Numbered from the stretch's first letter, positions 1-12,347 are shown. The stretch is DNA of 64,000 nucleotides from Effrenium voratum (GCA_963377175.1 CAUJNA010002724.1:153593-217592), one strand, 5' to 3'. Notes: generated from the sequence alone by a model not told the origin. Translations and numbers: made by a program.

Positions 1-412
1 TGCTGGTTGGTGGACATGAGTCGCGGCCATGTCCACTGTTGGGGGTCCGGGACTTACTAAAAGGCACACCCAAATGGGTATGTCTTAATAAATGATGTGA
101 AAGCCTTCAAAGTTGGCTCTGTTGGTCGTCCCCAGTTGAAATAATCAGCTCGAATAAACCTCGAGACTGAGATTTATCCAATAGGATTTCATCCATCACC
201 TGCGGATAGTGTTCACAAAAAAAAAAAAAAACTGTGGTGGTCCCGTCAAAGTTCAGGGGATTACATCTATCGGCCAGCCACTCCAAAGCCAGGTAGAAGC
301 ATAGAAGCACTAGGTGCTTGCCATGCCTGCACCTAAGCCATGCACGCTATGACCAGAATGGGCCACCGGCGAACTTGCTGATATGTAGATATGCACCTGA
401 TGTATACATAAT

Positions 413-491
413 ATGTATATATATATATATATATTTATATACATATCATATAGTATATACACATATATATCTATATAGTATATAGTATACA
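413..491. repeat. TA-rich microsatellite
   Basis: Imperfect (TA)n and (TATA/GTATA) runs. A simple repeat with no coding value. Confidence 0.8.
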
Positions 492-655
492 CATCTGGAG
501 TATCGTTGGTTGAAAAGACACTGAGATGCATTGAACAGGGAGCACAATGTTCAATCTGTTGGGGTCAACAGGCTTCAGATGTCCGAATCAAGGCCAACAC
601 CGAGGTCTCCTGTCAGTTGCATTCTAGGGACCATCACCAAAGAATCCTTGCTTGA

Positions 656-745
656 CGTTGGGTTTGGGGAGCAACAATTCTCAAATTCTAGCAGTTCAGT
701 GGATTTGGATTTCAACCACTTAACCACAATAAGCAACGACAACCA
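656..745 (+). repeat. dispersed repeat family C, copy 1
   Basis: Shares a core of about 90 bp (AGCAGTTCAGT..GGATTT..AACCAC..ACCACAATAAGCAA) with 22232-22330 and 35733-35840. The ends carry weak inverted repeats (GTTGGG..AAACAT against ATGTTT.CCCAAC in copy 2), so it looks like a MITE. Confidence 0.75.
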
Positions 746-920
746 TGAGAAGGTGTTGGTGTCACAAAGTCTTGTAGGGTCCCTGGTGCAAATCAATCCG
801 GTTTCTTTTGTCATTTTTTTCAACTGCAGCCTCTTGTTTTGTCCCTCAACGGTTGCACTTTTTCGGGGGAAAAGGGGCATCATTTGCCACTCAGTTTTCT
901 CCTTGATGGTTTGAAGCCCG

Positions 921-1021
921 GTGGTGGTTTGGTTTGGAGGTGCGCCGGGTGATCGCATTTACTCTCTACAAGAACCAGGGGTTCGAATACCTAACACACC
1001 AAATTCAAACCACCAACCAAG
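921..1021 (+). repeat. MITE-like family L, copy 1 (B-box-like core)
   Basis: About 100 bp bounded by GGTGGTTTGG and CAAACCACCAA, which are inverted repeats. The conserved core TCTACAAGAACCAGGGGTTC runs into GAATACC, resembling the tRNA T-loop or Pol III B box (GGTTCGANNCC). Other copies are at 7430-7520 (+), 8104-8209 (-) and 20893-20990 (-). Confidence 0.75.
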
Positions 1022-1938
1022 GACAACCCGATAATTGGAAGTAGAGGTCGCCTGAATTGAAATAGTCTAAACCTGCTCCTATGAGTTCACTGGAAAAATG
1101 TCAGAGCTGGTTTTTTGAACCCCTCAGAATCGAAGGGGAAGCATGGGAAGATTCAGCTTGGTTTTGGGAAAAGTCTATGCATTTCAATAGCGAACCACAA
1201 GTGGTTGGTGGACATGAATCCACACCTTCGCCTAAATTCTGTCCGCTACAGGGTCACTGAAATTTCATGCCGAGGGATGTCCGGGCCTGCAATCTTGGAC
1301 CCTTCTGGCGCAACGGTTCTCCTGTTCTTTCCCTTCGAAAACAAATACCGAAAAATGCGCACCGACTCACAAAAGAGACGCTGTTTACCACTTTGAGTGA
1401 CCGCCGAGCCAGCGCCGAGCCACCACAATCTTTGGCCTCCTCTCATAGAACCAGTCTTCGATGGTATGGACCACTTGCAACATCGCTTGCCGGTTTTTTG
1501 CCACCGCGGTCAGGGCGCGGATGCCATTGCCAAAACAAGGCCAGGGGGAGTGTGTGTGTGTGTGTGTGTGATTGTCTGCCCCCTCGTGGATTACACACAC
1601 AATGCTTCCTTAGGAGTGGGTTGGCTACTTGGATGGAAAGACCCCAAGTGCTTTTCACAATGGATATAAGTTGGACGGAAGTTGCCCCCCCGCGACAAAC
1701 AGACTGGTTTGCTTTTTTGGCCACTAAAGTCGTCACCAAAAGGTACTTGGATGTTCGATCCGCCAAGCTAAGTTGTCAGATACTTGGACTTGGGTCACCT
1801 TACAACAAGGTTCATCCCACTGACTGAACGTGGGGCTCACAAGCAGGATATAACCGGGCTGCCAACAACTTACAAACTTGGCGAATCGAACACCCAAGGA
1901 AGTACAGGAACTCAGGAAAGATCTTGGCCCCCTAAGAT

Positions 1939-2046
1939 ACTTCCATTTGCTTAAGCCCCCTGAAAAAATATACATATTTCCAGTAGTGATAGATTCCCTC
2001 TAAACACCAACAGGAAACTAAAACATATTTTTAAGCAAATGCATGG
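1939..2046 (+). repeat. MITE family A, copy 1
   Basis: Starts with CTTCCATTTG, ends with AGCAAATG and contains the family core CAGTAGTGATAGATTCCCT. See the copies at 4343, 19172, 51086 and 51981 for the full inverted repeats. A partial copy lies at 34755-34826. Confidence 0.75.
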
Positions 2047-2679
2047 ATACCTCTCTAAAGCTTTTCATGGATTGCTCAGAACTTTGCTGAGCTTCAGCTG
2101 AGCAGGCCGCGCGCGGGGAAAGCAAAGAATCGCATGTGTTCCTGGCTTCCCTCTTCCCTTTACAATGCAGGGTTGTGGGAAATGACCACTTGGGTGATAC
2201 AACAGAAAGGGCTTCCCAAAGACGAACCCCGTATATAACAGGAGAGAGTTTTTGTTGTATCACAGAAGTAGAGATAAACCCCTTGATCCCACAACCACTG
2301 CTTTACAACCCAAGAAGGGTACCCAGCTTTGAACAAACGTGGTATGTCTCACAACAACAAGGACCCCCCTTGTAATAGTTTTAAAACGGAGCAACCCCTT
2401 GTAGTAGTTTTAAAGGGGAGCAAACAGGATGCCAGGGTTTTTTTCTGGGTAGTTTCCTTTTGGATTCCCGTTCACACCATCCAAAAATGGTATCAAGAAA
2501 GACGAGCCACGCTTGTTAAGGTGCCCAAATGACTGAAGCAGCGAGCGAAACCCGACTGCCTGCTGGAGTTCAGATCCTTCGCAGGGTGCCATGAAAACCG
2601 AAAGGCAGCTGGAGAGCTGCTTCAAACGCGGCTGGTGGACATAACTTGCCACTCTTTGTGTCCACTAAACTGGGCTGCC

Positions 2680-2773
2680 CTCAGATCCCAGTTTAAAAGT
2701 TTCACTTTTAGTGGGTTAAATGGAAACTAAACACTAAAAAGCTAAAAGGCTAAGGGGATGGCTGGGAGCTACC
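2680..2773 (+). repeat. dispersed repeat family D, copy 1
   Basis: Core: TCAGATCCC, then a palindromic AAAAGTTT.CACTTTTAG, GGTTAAATGGAAA, and GCTAAGGGGATGGCTG. Shared with 11849-11947, 33649-33722 and 50752-50832. Confidence 0.7.
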
Positions 2774-3311
2774 AAGTAAAGTGGGTCATCTTTTCAGAAA
2801 AGAAAAGAAGAACAACAACATACAATTAACCAAAAGGCCTTTGGTCGTGTGTTTTTAGCCATCACTGACAAACATGGATCGAGGGAGTTTTTATGTCTAA
2901 GTCTCCATTTTCCATGGAAAAGCAAGGGCTTTCCGTTCTGTTTGTTGGTGCCTGATTTTCCCAGGCAAGTCCTCTCCGAACATACGCCCAGTCTGGGAAC
3001 CCTTCCAGAAGACTAGCCCGCGATACCGGGGGAGGACCAAGAAGAAACTTGATATGATCTGCACAGCCATGGTTGGAGGCTTTTCACTGAACCACCAGGA
3101 GCCATTCGGCAAATTGGGCATGTGGGCCCTAATGACCCAACCCGTCGGCCCGTTGATATTCCGCTTGGCTTACCCGTTTCAATTCCCCAAACAAACACGA
3201 GTCTCAAAAGACACGGGCCATAAACCAGCTCGGCCGTAACATCCCCCACATGGAACCTCACAGTACTGGTTTGGACCATTTGTTTGAAGGACCCTTTTTT
3301 TGGGTCCATAT

Positions 3312-3425
3312 GGCCATGGGTCAAAACCCAAATCGTGCCCCAGTGAAAATCCCGGGATCCCCACTAAAATAGACTATAATGGAGGTGCACCTACCCCAAA
3401 AATGGGATCACATTGGTTTTAACCC
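3312..3425 (+). repeat. dispersed repeat family N, copy 1
   Basis: GGTCAAAACCCAAAT..CCCAGTGAA.ATCCC..CCCACTA.AATAG and AAAATGGGATC recur in the same order at 60570-60670. Confidence 0.6.
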
Positions 3426-4342
3426 ACAGCCATATGGAGAGAGTGTCTGTGTCCCGTTAGCGGTTCTCCATCTTGGGCCCCCTGCTATCCTGGGCTAAGG
3501 CACGGCGCGCCTGCGGTCCGTCCCGAACTTGCTGGTGCGAATGACCCCCTTTTAGCCCTCCCCTATGGGTTCCTTTAAGAAATCCTGAGGTTATCCCAGG
3601 TTCATTCCCAGACCCAGCTAAGGTTTCCCCAAACATCTGAAACAAGCAAACCCACTTTCATGGGCAAAAGCGTGAACCAAGCAACGAACATATGGGTGAG
3701 TTTGTTTTTTGGGGGTGCCCGACATGTTTTGGCTCCAGGACCCTCCCCCTTTGGGGGGAGAAATCAGGAGGGAAGCCTCTTGGCCCCAAAGGAGCGAAGC
3801 TGAACTGGGCAACACCTGGCGGTTGAGCAATATTCCCTTCGGCCCCCAAATGACCACGAGCAACTTTTCCCCTTGAGTGGGGAAAACATGCTTTTCTTTT
3901 GTCTTTTTTTTCTGGTTGCCCTGATGGTCATCCGTATCACGGAGCTTTTGATCAAACACCGAATTGGTTCTGTTGTGAAAGCCGACACCTGCTTCTGAAC
4001 CAGTGGACGCTGATATTAGGTTGCGACTTAGGAGTCGGACCCCCTTAATATGGATATCGCGTACTTGTGTTTTGCTTTAAACCTGACAAACAAAAAAGGT
4101 AGCTTTGAAAAAGCCAACCCATTTACTCTCCATGCCCTAGAAATCCTAACTTCTCAGCTCTGAAGAGGGCTTTTAGATGCCCGCAGCTCGGCTCCAAAAC
4201 CCAACCAGCCGCCTTTGATTTGAGTCCAGGGTGGTTTGCGCCCATTCTGAAGCCTTTGAAGGTCAGATCTGCAAAAAACATGGGACGAACAAGATGGTCG
4301 CGGGTTTCAACTGCTGGTTTCCTGGGCCCCACCCCACAAAGC

Positions 4343-4520
4343 TTCCATTTGGCTCAGACCCCTGGACAAAAATCTGTCCAGTAGTGATAAACTCCTTGAA
4401 AACCAAGGGGAAATAACACATATTCATTTCAGCAAATGGAGGCTTGAAACAGCGAAAATGACCCGTGGTTGCCATCAAGGTTACCATTGAAGTGGTCCCA
4501 ATAGTCTGCTCTGAGAAGAT
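4343..4520 (+). repeat. MITE family A, copy 2, plus a conserved 60-bp extension
   Basis: Inverted ends GCTTCCATTTG and CAAATGGAGGC enclose the CAGTAGTGATAA core. The following 65 bp (GAAACAGCGAAAATGACC .. GTGGTCCCAATAGTC) is nearly identical to the DNA after copy 3 at 52095-52160. The two copies therefore share a larger unit than the MITE alone. Confidence 0.8.
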
Positions 4521-5019
4521 CAAATTCCTTTTTTACGGACCATTCCTGAGGTGCCATGCTAGTGGGAGAGAGGGTATCAAGAAAAGACATCCGCAGTTGG
4601 ACTGAACTTTGGAGCTGGATCACAAGCAACGAAGCTTCCGACAAATCCAAGGCGCTCTCTCCTCATAGTACTTGGCCCTCAGGATACACCAACAAACACC
4701 TATGAACTCACACTTTCTCTAAAACACAAGTCAAAGCCATGTTTTGGAGGACCCCCACAAAACAGCTGTTTGAAAAAAGAAAGAAACAGCTACACCTGTC
4801 TCTCTCTATTTCAATCTACTTTAGTTTCCCTCCTTTCTTATCAAACAACACAAGCACACAACAACATCTTATTACCTTATTCGATCTCATCTTCCTAAAA
4901 AAGAAACGAAATGAATAAAACAAACACCAGCACAAGCACAACAAACGGAGAAAAAACAAATCACGCAAAATACATACATACATATATATATATATATAAA
5001 GGGAAAAATGCAATACAAC

Positions 5020-5133
5020 CGGCTCCTTTCTTTTTCTTCGGGCCTGGCGCTTCTCAGCGCGCTGCTGGCGCCGGGCCTTGGAGACATAGAGCTGCAGCTT
5101 CTGGCGGCCGATGAAACGATGGCCACACAGGGC
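5020..5133 (-). CDS. exon-like island, possible C2H2-type zinc-finger segment
   Basis: A GC-rich block of about 115 bp between AT-rich and poly-G flanks. The minus frame reads LCGHRFIGRQKLQLYVS and then a very basic tail rich in RRQQ/EKR/RRKRK, ending at an AT microsatellite. The CGxRFIG.QKLQL pattern recalls degenerate C2H2 fingers that bind nucleic acid. The plus strand is also open here (APGLGDIELQLLAADETMAT, with a CTTCTCAG acceptor), so the strand is not certain. No start or stop codon can be assigned; if real, this is an internal or 3' exon. No downstream partner exon was identified. Confidence 0.35.
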
Positions 5134-5214
5134 GGGGGGGGGGGGGGCGGCGAGGATTCCAGAAAATCTCGGTGGCGAGATCTGCGAAGCGCAGAGAAAG
5201 TTGCTTCTTGACTT

Positions 5215-7019
5215 TTGGTGGTTTCATACGGACCCAAATTTGTGGGCGAGAAAGTGAAGGTCCGAGCACTTTTTGGGCGAAATGCAGCAAAGGGTTTGGG
5301 GGCCATGTTGAAAGTAGAGGGAGGTGGCAGCCGGTGAGGGGGGGGAACACCGAGGATTCTAGGGGTTTGTGCACAGACCCGTAGAAAAACGATTTTCTTC
5401 TTAAGGGGGGTTGCGCAGAACACATGTTAATTGCTGGGAGGGTATGGCTTGCCACGGGTGTTGTAGGTGGGGGGCCAACATGATGTTGACAATAGAGGGG
5501 GGCCCAAGTAGGGGGGGATGAAACATGTGTTGGTGTTTCTCTTTTTCGGTTTTCACAAGTATTCCTTAAGCAGGGTACCATCCAATGCATATGGTAAAAG
5601 ATCGGGTTGCGGGCCAAGTGGTACACATGTTGGTCTCTCTTTGAACCAACCCCTAAGAGTTCAAACAAGACACCGGTTGAACTCAGCAGGGAAAGCTCAC
5701 CTGGTCGAAATGGAGCTGATAGCCATCCTCTAAGGGGAAACATAGGGAACCCTGTGGCAAGGTGGTGTATGTTTGGACCACAGGGACCCTACAAATCCCC
5801 CTCGTACCGCCAATTCATTTTGGCAGGTCAAACCAACCGTTCAAAACCCATGGGTGGTCAGAAGAGGAGGAATTGGAGACAAATTGGAATATGTCTTTTG
5901 CTTGTAATATTGTTCTAAGTGTGGGAACAAGGAACATTTCGCGTTTCGTTAAAGCATGTGCTTCTCAGCACAGCAAAGTGAACGCGTTGTTTTGTTTGTG
6001 GTTCTCAAACATACAATATATCTAAAATTCCTGGAACTCCCTTCCAGTTGAACGCGAGCACCTCAGCCCCTAAACAACATTTGCTTTGAAGTCTGGCCCA
6101 TATGTCAAAAAGTCAAATCAATCATGATCAAACCAATCATGATCAAACCAATCATGATCAAATCAAAGGTGATCAAATCAAAGGTGATCAAATCAAAGGT
6201 GATCAAATCAAAGGTGATCCCCAAATTCACGTCTGACAAGTCTGAGACCTTGAACCACATGCGGAAAAAAAACTGTTCGAACATATTTTGTGAAGCTGTG
6301 ACATTCACATCAAAGGCGCCCAGCTGCGCCCCAAAAACGGCCGACCGCCGACCGCCATTCACCGACCGCCAAAATCGCGCCTGGACGGGAAAACCGGTAA
6401 AGAGCGCCAAAGCCTCCGACCGTTTTCCGCGCGGTTGAGCCGGGGGGTGGGGGGATGGGTTGCCCGGGCGGGTTTCAAAATTCACCAAGGGTTTGGTTGC
6501 AATGGACATGCAAAAAGAAGAGTGATCTTGTAAATTGGGGGCATTTTAGAGTGGTTTTTCTTGCAAACACATCTCTTTGGTACTCACTTGCCAGGACCTA
6601 TCAAAAGGTGAGCTTGGAACCTTTCCGGTGCCAAATCAGGGAAAAGGGTCAAAGATGTCGTCTTTGGGCAGAACAAAAGACAAGCATTTCAAGGGACCCA
6701 TGAAAAGAAAGAAGCCGGGGACCAACGTGTTGTGCGTGTTGCAAACCCCAAATGGATTTGTACCGATAAACACGCAGCACCCGGAGAGGTTGAGACATCG
6801 CAGTCAGAAAAGATGGCAAGGTCATCGTTGGGGCTATCGTGTCGCTGAAATTTGCAGTCTTTCAATCTTTTCAATTTGGGTCTGTCGCTTTTTGGGGGTA
6901 CCCCTTGTTGGTCTGTCGTAAAGTCTAACCAAAGGAAAACCACTGTTTGTTGTTTGGGTGTCCCCTCAAAATAGAGAGATCCATATCCCACATACAGATT
7001 TACAACCGTGGCCAACGGG
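5215..7019. other. non-coding stretch
   Basis: No exon can be supported. It contains G-rich runs (5335-5345, 5130-5147), a 15-bp tandem repeat (6112-6222), and a GC-rich patch at 6315-6440 with repeated CCGACCGCC. That patch is open on both strands but lacks a clear splice frame. Confidence 0.5.
6112..6222 (+). repeat. 15-bp tandem repeat with a unit switch
   Basis: Three units of the type AATCATGATCAAACC are followed directly by four units of AAATCAAAGGTGATC. Both units are 15 bp and share GATCAAA, so one array changes variant midway. Confidence 0.85.
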
Positions 7020-7345
7020 CCTGTTTCAGCGAATCCAGTGGGTCACCAACCAAAGGCTCAGTGGCCCAGCTCGGACCTGGAAATGCAAGGTGATCAGCTT
7101 CTGGAACCTTTACACAGTTTTGCCCAAATCTGGGAAGCCAAAAGGCTATTTCAGGTCTTGAAAGCGAGGAGTTTACGGTGAAGCCTTCTGCCATTTCCCA
7201 GTTCCAAAGACAGACCTGAATCCAAGCCACAAACAAAATGAAGGGAAGCATCGACCCACGGGTGCCGTGTTTTTTTTCGTGTGTGTGTGTGTGCGTGTGC
7301 GTGTGTCTGTGTGTGTGCGTGTGTCCACATGGGGGGGTGGATCCT
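7020..7345 (+). repeat. dispersed repeat family K, copy 1 (about 300 bp with a GT tract)
   Basis: Matches the reverse complement of 21072-21365 along its length: CCAGTGGGTCA.CC, GGACCTGGAAATG, GGTGATCAGCTTCTGGAACC, AATTT/AAATCTGGGAAGCC, ATTTCAGGTCTTGAAA, GAGTTTACGGT, CCATTTCCCAGTT, GAATCCAAGCC, then (GT)n and CCACATGGGGGG. The microsatellite is part of the repeat, not a separate event. Confidence 0.85.
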
Positions 7346-7429
7346 GAAGAAACAGTTTTCGTTTTGGTTTCGTTGGGAGGGACCTAAAAAGGGACACTCT
7401 AAGATCAATTTCCCACTGATTGGTTTGGT

Positions 7430-7520
7430 GGGTGGTTTGGTGGTGAGGGGGTGGTTTCTCATTTACCCTCTACAAGAACCACGGATTCAAATCCACAAAT
7501 CATCTATCCAAAACCACCAA
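7430..7520 (+). repeat. MITE-like family L, copy 2
   Basis: GGTGGTTTGGTGGTGAG at the left and CCAAAACCACCAA at the right are inverted repeats. The core ACCCTCTACAAGAACCACGG runs into ATTCAAATCC (degenerate B box). A (CA)n/(CG)n microsatellite follows at 7529-7582. Confidence 0.75.
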
Positions 7521-7547
7521 CTGACAAGACACACACACACACAGACG

Positions 7548-7582
<35 letters not shown>

Positions 7583-7599
7583 GCATACCTGAAAAACAT

Positions 7600-9410
7600 G
7601 TCAAACGCCCAGAAATCTGCAGCCTCCCCGAAGGTACCGCCCTTGAGTGCGCCATAGCAGCCTCAGGTGATCGCACTCTCAGCCCAGACATGGACCCCAT
7701 CCAAAAAATATCTGTTTTGCCTGGTTTGTGGAAAACAAAGGGACCCCCAAAAAAGAAAAAAATAAACAAAAAGGGGAGCTAATTCTGGGGAAGGTTTGGT
7801 AGTTGATTTCAAAGGATTCTCAAAAAGTTGAAAGCGCTCAAAATCCGCGAGGCATAGCCAGAGGGCACTACGAAACAGAAGACTCCGCGCGAGCAAAGTA
7901 GGCAGCTCCCATTTCTCGCCCCACAAAACAGAAGAGCTAACTCCCACTAAAAGTGGGGATGCCAGGAGCATCCGTAGCCCTCAAGGCATATCGGCTCAAG
8001 GAGATCTGGCAGCTGTCTGTTCTTTGGCCCTCAAAAGGTAAGGCTCTAGTATTCTGACGGGATCCTTCGCAAACAAAGAAGTACATGTCGGCTGTCTCTT
8101 AATTGTTGGTTTGGGTTGCTGGTTTGGAAATTTTAACCCTTGGTTCTTGTAGAGGGAAAATAGGAAACCCACCCCTAGCCATCAAATCACCCATACAAAC
8201 CACCAATTGGGGGCAAGGTGAACATGGGTGTCTTCAAATTGCCTCCCAACGGAAGCATTCGGGAACTCGCGGGGACGTTCTTCTGGCCCGCGAAGCATGC
8301 CGGTTTGTCTCAAAGTTAGTGGACCCGGACTCCTGGCTGGCTTCCTTCTTGCTTATTGTTTGTTTTGACAAGACGCAACACAAGTACCCCCCCAAAAAAA
8401 AACGACACACCCGCATGCCAGTTTGAAGAATGTATTTTTGCAGTTTACTGTCTTGCATTAAACGTTGTTGGTCTGAACATATCCCACGCTGCACAATCAA
8501 AACTAAACAAGATCGAAACCGACACACATCCAACAAATAGCATATTTGCTGTTTCAACTCCTTGCGGGGAATGTGCCATTTTGAACGATCTTGTGGACAT
8601 GCTGCCCGATCAATAAATTAGCGTTCCGCCCCCAGGCAGCTATCAGGGAGGCCAAAATATCGGGGCAAGGAATCACTCAGGTTTCCTTAAATTTCTCCCC
8701 TCCCGACAACAAATTAACATTGACTTGACCGACAAGTGATGCCAGCCTCACCACTTTGTGACCAGACTGATCCGAGCCTCTGCAACAACTTGACTTGGTC
8801 AAAAGGCAAAATGATGGAAAACCAAAAAGGAACAGTTCTTAAATAAGCAGGTCTTACATGTTGATCTGTAGGTTGAGTCTGGCAATGTTTTATGGGCAAA
8901 CACAGGAAACCCTGCGCCGAAGACACTTGGGCTTAGACCGAAGAGCTTTGCAGCTGCCTGTGAAAGCGGCCATCAACTCAACCACCGTTCTGTTTTCGCC
9001 TCCGCTGAAAGCACCTTTGATAACCTGGTCCATGTGGGCGTGGGTCAAACAAACAAAATGGCTTGCCCTGGGAAGCGGAAACAAGAACAACCTTCGGTCC
9101 CCTGGTGGTTTCATTTTGACTCATATCCGTATTTGGACCTTGCAATGCAAAATCTGGTAAATCGAGATACTGGAATTTGTTTCTGCTGAGCTCGAAATTC
9201 ATTTTGCCCCCCAGACCTTGTTCTCATATGCAACACGTGGTATGTAGTGGTAGTTCGCTGACTATACCCAATTCATTTTACTCGAATGCTGGTGAACATG
9301 AGCAAATGCGGTCAAACATGGACTAGTGCTCACATGCCGATTCTCAGTTGGTTCATTTGAGGCTTTGAAATTCTGCGAGTTTCTGAAATGATCAGTGTTT
9401 GGGTTTCAAT
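7600..9410. other. non-coding stretch with weak exon-like islands
   Basis: Holds family L copy 3. GC-rich patches at 7840-7920 and 8230-8350 are open in more than one frame on both strands, with no splice frame I can defend. The rest looks intronic or intergenic. Confidence 0.4.
8104..8209 (-). repeat. MITE-like family L, copy 3 (inverted)
   Basis: On the minus strand: ATTGGTGGTTTGTATGGGTG .. CCCTCTACAAGAACCAAGGG .. CAAACCAGCAACCCAAACCA. Same order as copies 1, 2 and 4. Confidence 0.7.
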
Positions 9411-9512
9411 GACTCACTTTCTGCGTTGATCAACAGAAAAACAACCACACTTGTTGTTTACCACTAAGATGGCCTTCCCCAAAAACTCAAAGTTTAGGAA
9501 CTCAGGGAGTCA
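9411..9512 (+). repeat. MITE family E, copy 1
   Basis: Inverted ends GACTCACTTTCTGCGTT and GGAACTCAGGGAGTC. Interior: TTGTTTACCACTAAGATGG, CTTCCCCAAAAACTCAAAG. One of about twelve copies or fragments in the window. Confidence 0.85.
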
Positions 9513-9546
9513 AATGACTCAACCGGTCACTTCACTTCGACTCTCG

Positions 9547-9670
9547 ACAGCTCCGCCCAAATGAGGGCCACTGGCTGGGTTTTGGGTCCGGCCCGAAACG
9601 CGCGAGTGCGTGGACGATTCCATGTCGCTCCGTGTACCAAGCCAGGATGAGTGTTAGCCCCAGGAATCTC
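9547..9670 (-). CDS. exon-like island, unknown protein
   Basis: After a GTTTCTAG acceptor-like site, the minus frame reads RRFLGLTLILAWYTERHGIV and continues HALARFGPDPKPSQWPSFG without a stop. Base composition is much more GC-rich than the surroundings, and the frame looks protein-like (hydrophobic stretch, then WYTERHG). Family E copy 1 ends about 35 bp downstream on the minus strand. I do not recognise the family. The exon end is uncertain, and the plus strand is also partly open. Confidence 0.35.
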
Positions 9671-9699
9671 CTAGAAACTAGCTCAACAACTGCCAAACA

Positions 9700-11848
9700 A
9701 AGGCATTGGTAATTTAATTTCAAGGGGTCGACACAAAGTATGCAGCATGCATACCACCCAGCACAGGTTTCAGGCACAACAAACCACATAGACCAAACCC
9801 TGAGGCAGTTGGTTGATGAGACCTTTTGAATCGTGGGATAAACCGCCCACCAAGTGCTAAGTCCGCAGTACCAAAAAACCATCACCAACCAACGGCATTG
9901 TTGCTTGCCAGAGCAATTCACAGCTTCGGCTTCCCTGATATGTATTTGTATACATGGCACAGAAGTCACTGCCAGCAAAACACAAACTCAGAATTCCCAA
10001 TGTAGGAACAAAACAACGCTCCAAATCAAATCCCCCCCTGGCAGATTTCTCGCAATTACAAAATCCAACAGATTTGTTTGACAACAATGCGCAGTTCATG
10101 ATTGACCTAACTGGAGGGCGGAGGAGCGTCTGAATGCTATTGGATTGAAGCAACAAACAATGAAATGAACCAACACCAATACATGTAACGTGTTGTTGAT
10201 TGAATTATATGTAGCACTTACTCCCTTTTCAACAATGGACGTGGATAGGACAACTTGGCACCACACATTTGATCTTCAACTGGGAATGGTGTGGAACTCC
10301 ACGAAACTTGAACATCCCTCGCCAAAACACATAATCAGCTCCCCATTTTTATTCTTATTTTAATTTGACATACTCGAACCACCACATGTTGTTGCTGTGC
10401 AAACTCGTTTTTTCGGGATATACTTTTGACTGCCACCAACAGGTTGCATTTGTTGTTCCGCAAGCAGTCAGTTGACAGCTCAAACCCCAAACTCATGCAA
10501 GCCCACGTCGGAGACATGTTTGTGGCATCAGCATGTTTGTGGCATTAACATGTTCTTTAATTAGTAGGGAAACCATCGACTCAGTTGCCCAAAGGACCCA
10601 GAAGCAAAGGGTTGACCTTCTGGAACTTGGATTCACCATGGAAACGTTTGGAAACAAAACAGAGCCCCCCGTCCTTTTCCACCAGAGGTGGCCACAGCTG
10701 CCGCCGTGCCCCCTGCGAGGGCAGCCAAACTCACGTGGAGTGAGCCGAAGGAGCGACAGAGCGTGCTCGTCATTTTTGTGTTTCTCAGGGTATCTCTTTT
10801 GGGTGGCCTCACCAGTTGCACAGGGACACCCAAATGGAACATGGGTTGTTTTTGGGGTTTACTCTATAACACATACGCGCATGGACGCATTCAACAACCC
10901 CTGGCGGGTGGAACCAAACTGCTTTCCTTTTGATTGTCTTCCATATTAGCATGGCAAGGCATATTTATTGGACGCCCTGCCCCCCCCTTTCCCGGCGGAA
11001 ATCCGACGTCAACAGTAGACGTCACCAGGGGTTAATCCCCTACTACCTACTCAAAGCGACATCGTTAGTCAATCAATCGGCTTGACCCCTCCCCTCCAAA
11101 TCATCATGGAACCCAAAAAATGCCGGCATATTGGACGATCTCATAGGATCTTCTGCTACCTCGTGTGAAAGGAGTTCGGAAAAAAAAAAATATATATATA
11201 TATATATATATTTACAACCCTGTTGGAGGTGTCTTGGGTTCAGCGCAGTGGGTTTGTCAGAAGTCTTGCAATTGAGCCTCACGAGGATTCGTGGCTCTGG
11301 TCGCATGGGTCCAAAGCCGATCGCATACGACGCCCGTGGACCTTGCCTTGGAACACATGTGGGGAGCTTCTCAGGGGGTTGGGAACATACCGACTCAAAT
11401 TTGGCCTTGGATTTCCTTTTCACCCAAATCTAGGAAAAATGGATCTGGGGGCCCCGATGATAAGGAAGAGTGAGAATTTGGGAACTCCAGGGGACTTTGG
11501 TGATTTCAACACCACCAATCACGCGGGTGCTGCAACTTTTCAGTATCAGACCGTGCGGGTTCACCTTTCCTATCACTCCAAAAGTCTCCAACAAGGAAGC
11601 TAACTTCAAAATTGCCCAAAAGGTGATGTTCAATGACATTTCTTTGACTGTGGGACTGCTTTGCCATTTGAAGAAAGACCCCCCAAGCGAATCACAGAAA
11701 GTGCATAAACGTTGATTAACCTTTTGGGGCAACCAACTGACATGAGGGGGAAAGGCCCGAATTTGTGTCGTGTAAAGATTCCATCCCATCTCCAATGCTG
11801 CCCCCTGGATTCAAGGAAGAACTTAATAACCGCTAAAAGAGCTGGATC
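9700..11848. other. non-coding stretch with one ambiguous exon-like patch
   Basis: The patch at 10687-10770 is GC-rich. On plus it reads VATAAAVPPARAAKLTWSEP after CCAGAG. On minus it has a good GTGAGT donor after CTCCAC. The strand cannot be decided. A TA microsatellite lies at 11189-11210. The rest shows nothing codable. Confidence 0.4.
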
Positions 11849-11947
11849 CTCAGATCCCCTGCTAAACGTTTCAGTGTTAGTAGGTTAACTGGGAACCCCG
11901 CGAAACCCTACAAGCCTAGCAAGCTAAGGGGATGGCTGCGAACCACC
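11849..11947 (+). repeat. dispersed repeat family D, copy 2
   Basis: CAGATCCCCTGCTAAACGTT, GTTAGTAGGTTAACTGGGAA and GCTAAGGGGATGGCTGCGA match copy 1 in order. Confidence 0.7.
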
Positions 11948-12229
11948 AAAAGAGGCCCTTGATTCCTTGATCATTCTTGATAAGATGCGGGGGGGGATTA
12001 TTGTTGACCAGGGATCAGCGAATTGTAGCAAGCCACTTCCCGTTTGCGCTTTTTGTGGCTGGGGACTGGCAAGAAATTGCAATTGCAAGGACCATGTTGC
12101 GATTGTTCCCCAATGGTTTTTTCCAAAGTGGGACACCATGTTTTAAACTCACCGGAGGTTTGTGACGTTGAGCTCCCATAAGTTATGGGCTAGTTACCCC
12201 CCCGAAGCCAATCTATATTTATCAATTTC

Positions 12230-12281
12230 TTCATTTATTCATTTGTTCATTATTTTTACTTATTTATTTATTTATTTGAGG
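12230..12281 (+). repeat. (TTTA)n/(TTCA) microsatellite
   Basis: Repeated TTCATTTATTCATTTG and TTATTTATTTATTTATTTG. Confidence 0.85.
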
Positions 12282-12347
12282 GGGATACAGGGGGTGGGGC
12301 AAACTAACCTATGAATGAGTGACAGCACAACGGCGCTCGCTTTTCAG

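Larger units (their letters stand above)
1..5019. other. non-coding stretch rich in dispersed repeats
   Basis: No convincing exon chain is visible. The stretch holds repeat copies listed separately (families C, L, A, D, N), a poly-A run near 217-230 and a TA microsatellite. It also has one weak exon-like island at about 3470-3540 (minus), which reads QVRDGPQARRALAQDSR after a CACCAG acceptor-like site. Probably intergenic or intronic. Confidence 0.5.

Noticed and set aside
921..1021. A tRNA gene at the B-box-like word
   Set aside because: No acceptor stem, D arm or anticodon arm can be drawn; only the T-loop word is present and it lies inside a repeat family.
4887..5743. Overlapping ORFs of 178 and 229 residues on minus
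   Set aside because: Only the GC-rich core (5020-5133) is protein-like; the rest crosses TA repeats and a poly-G run.
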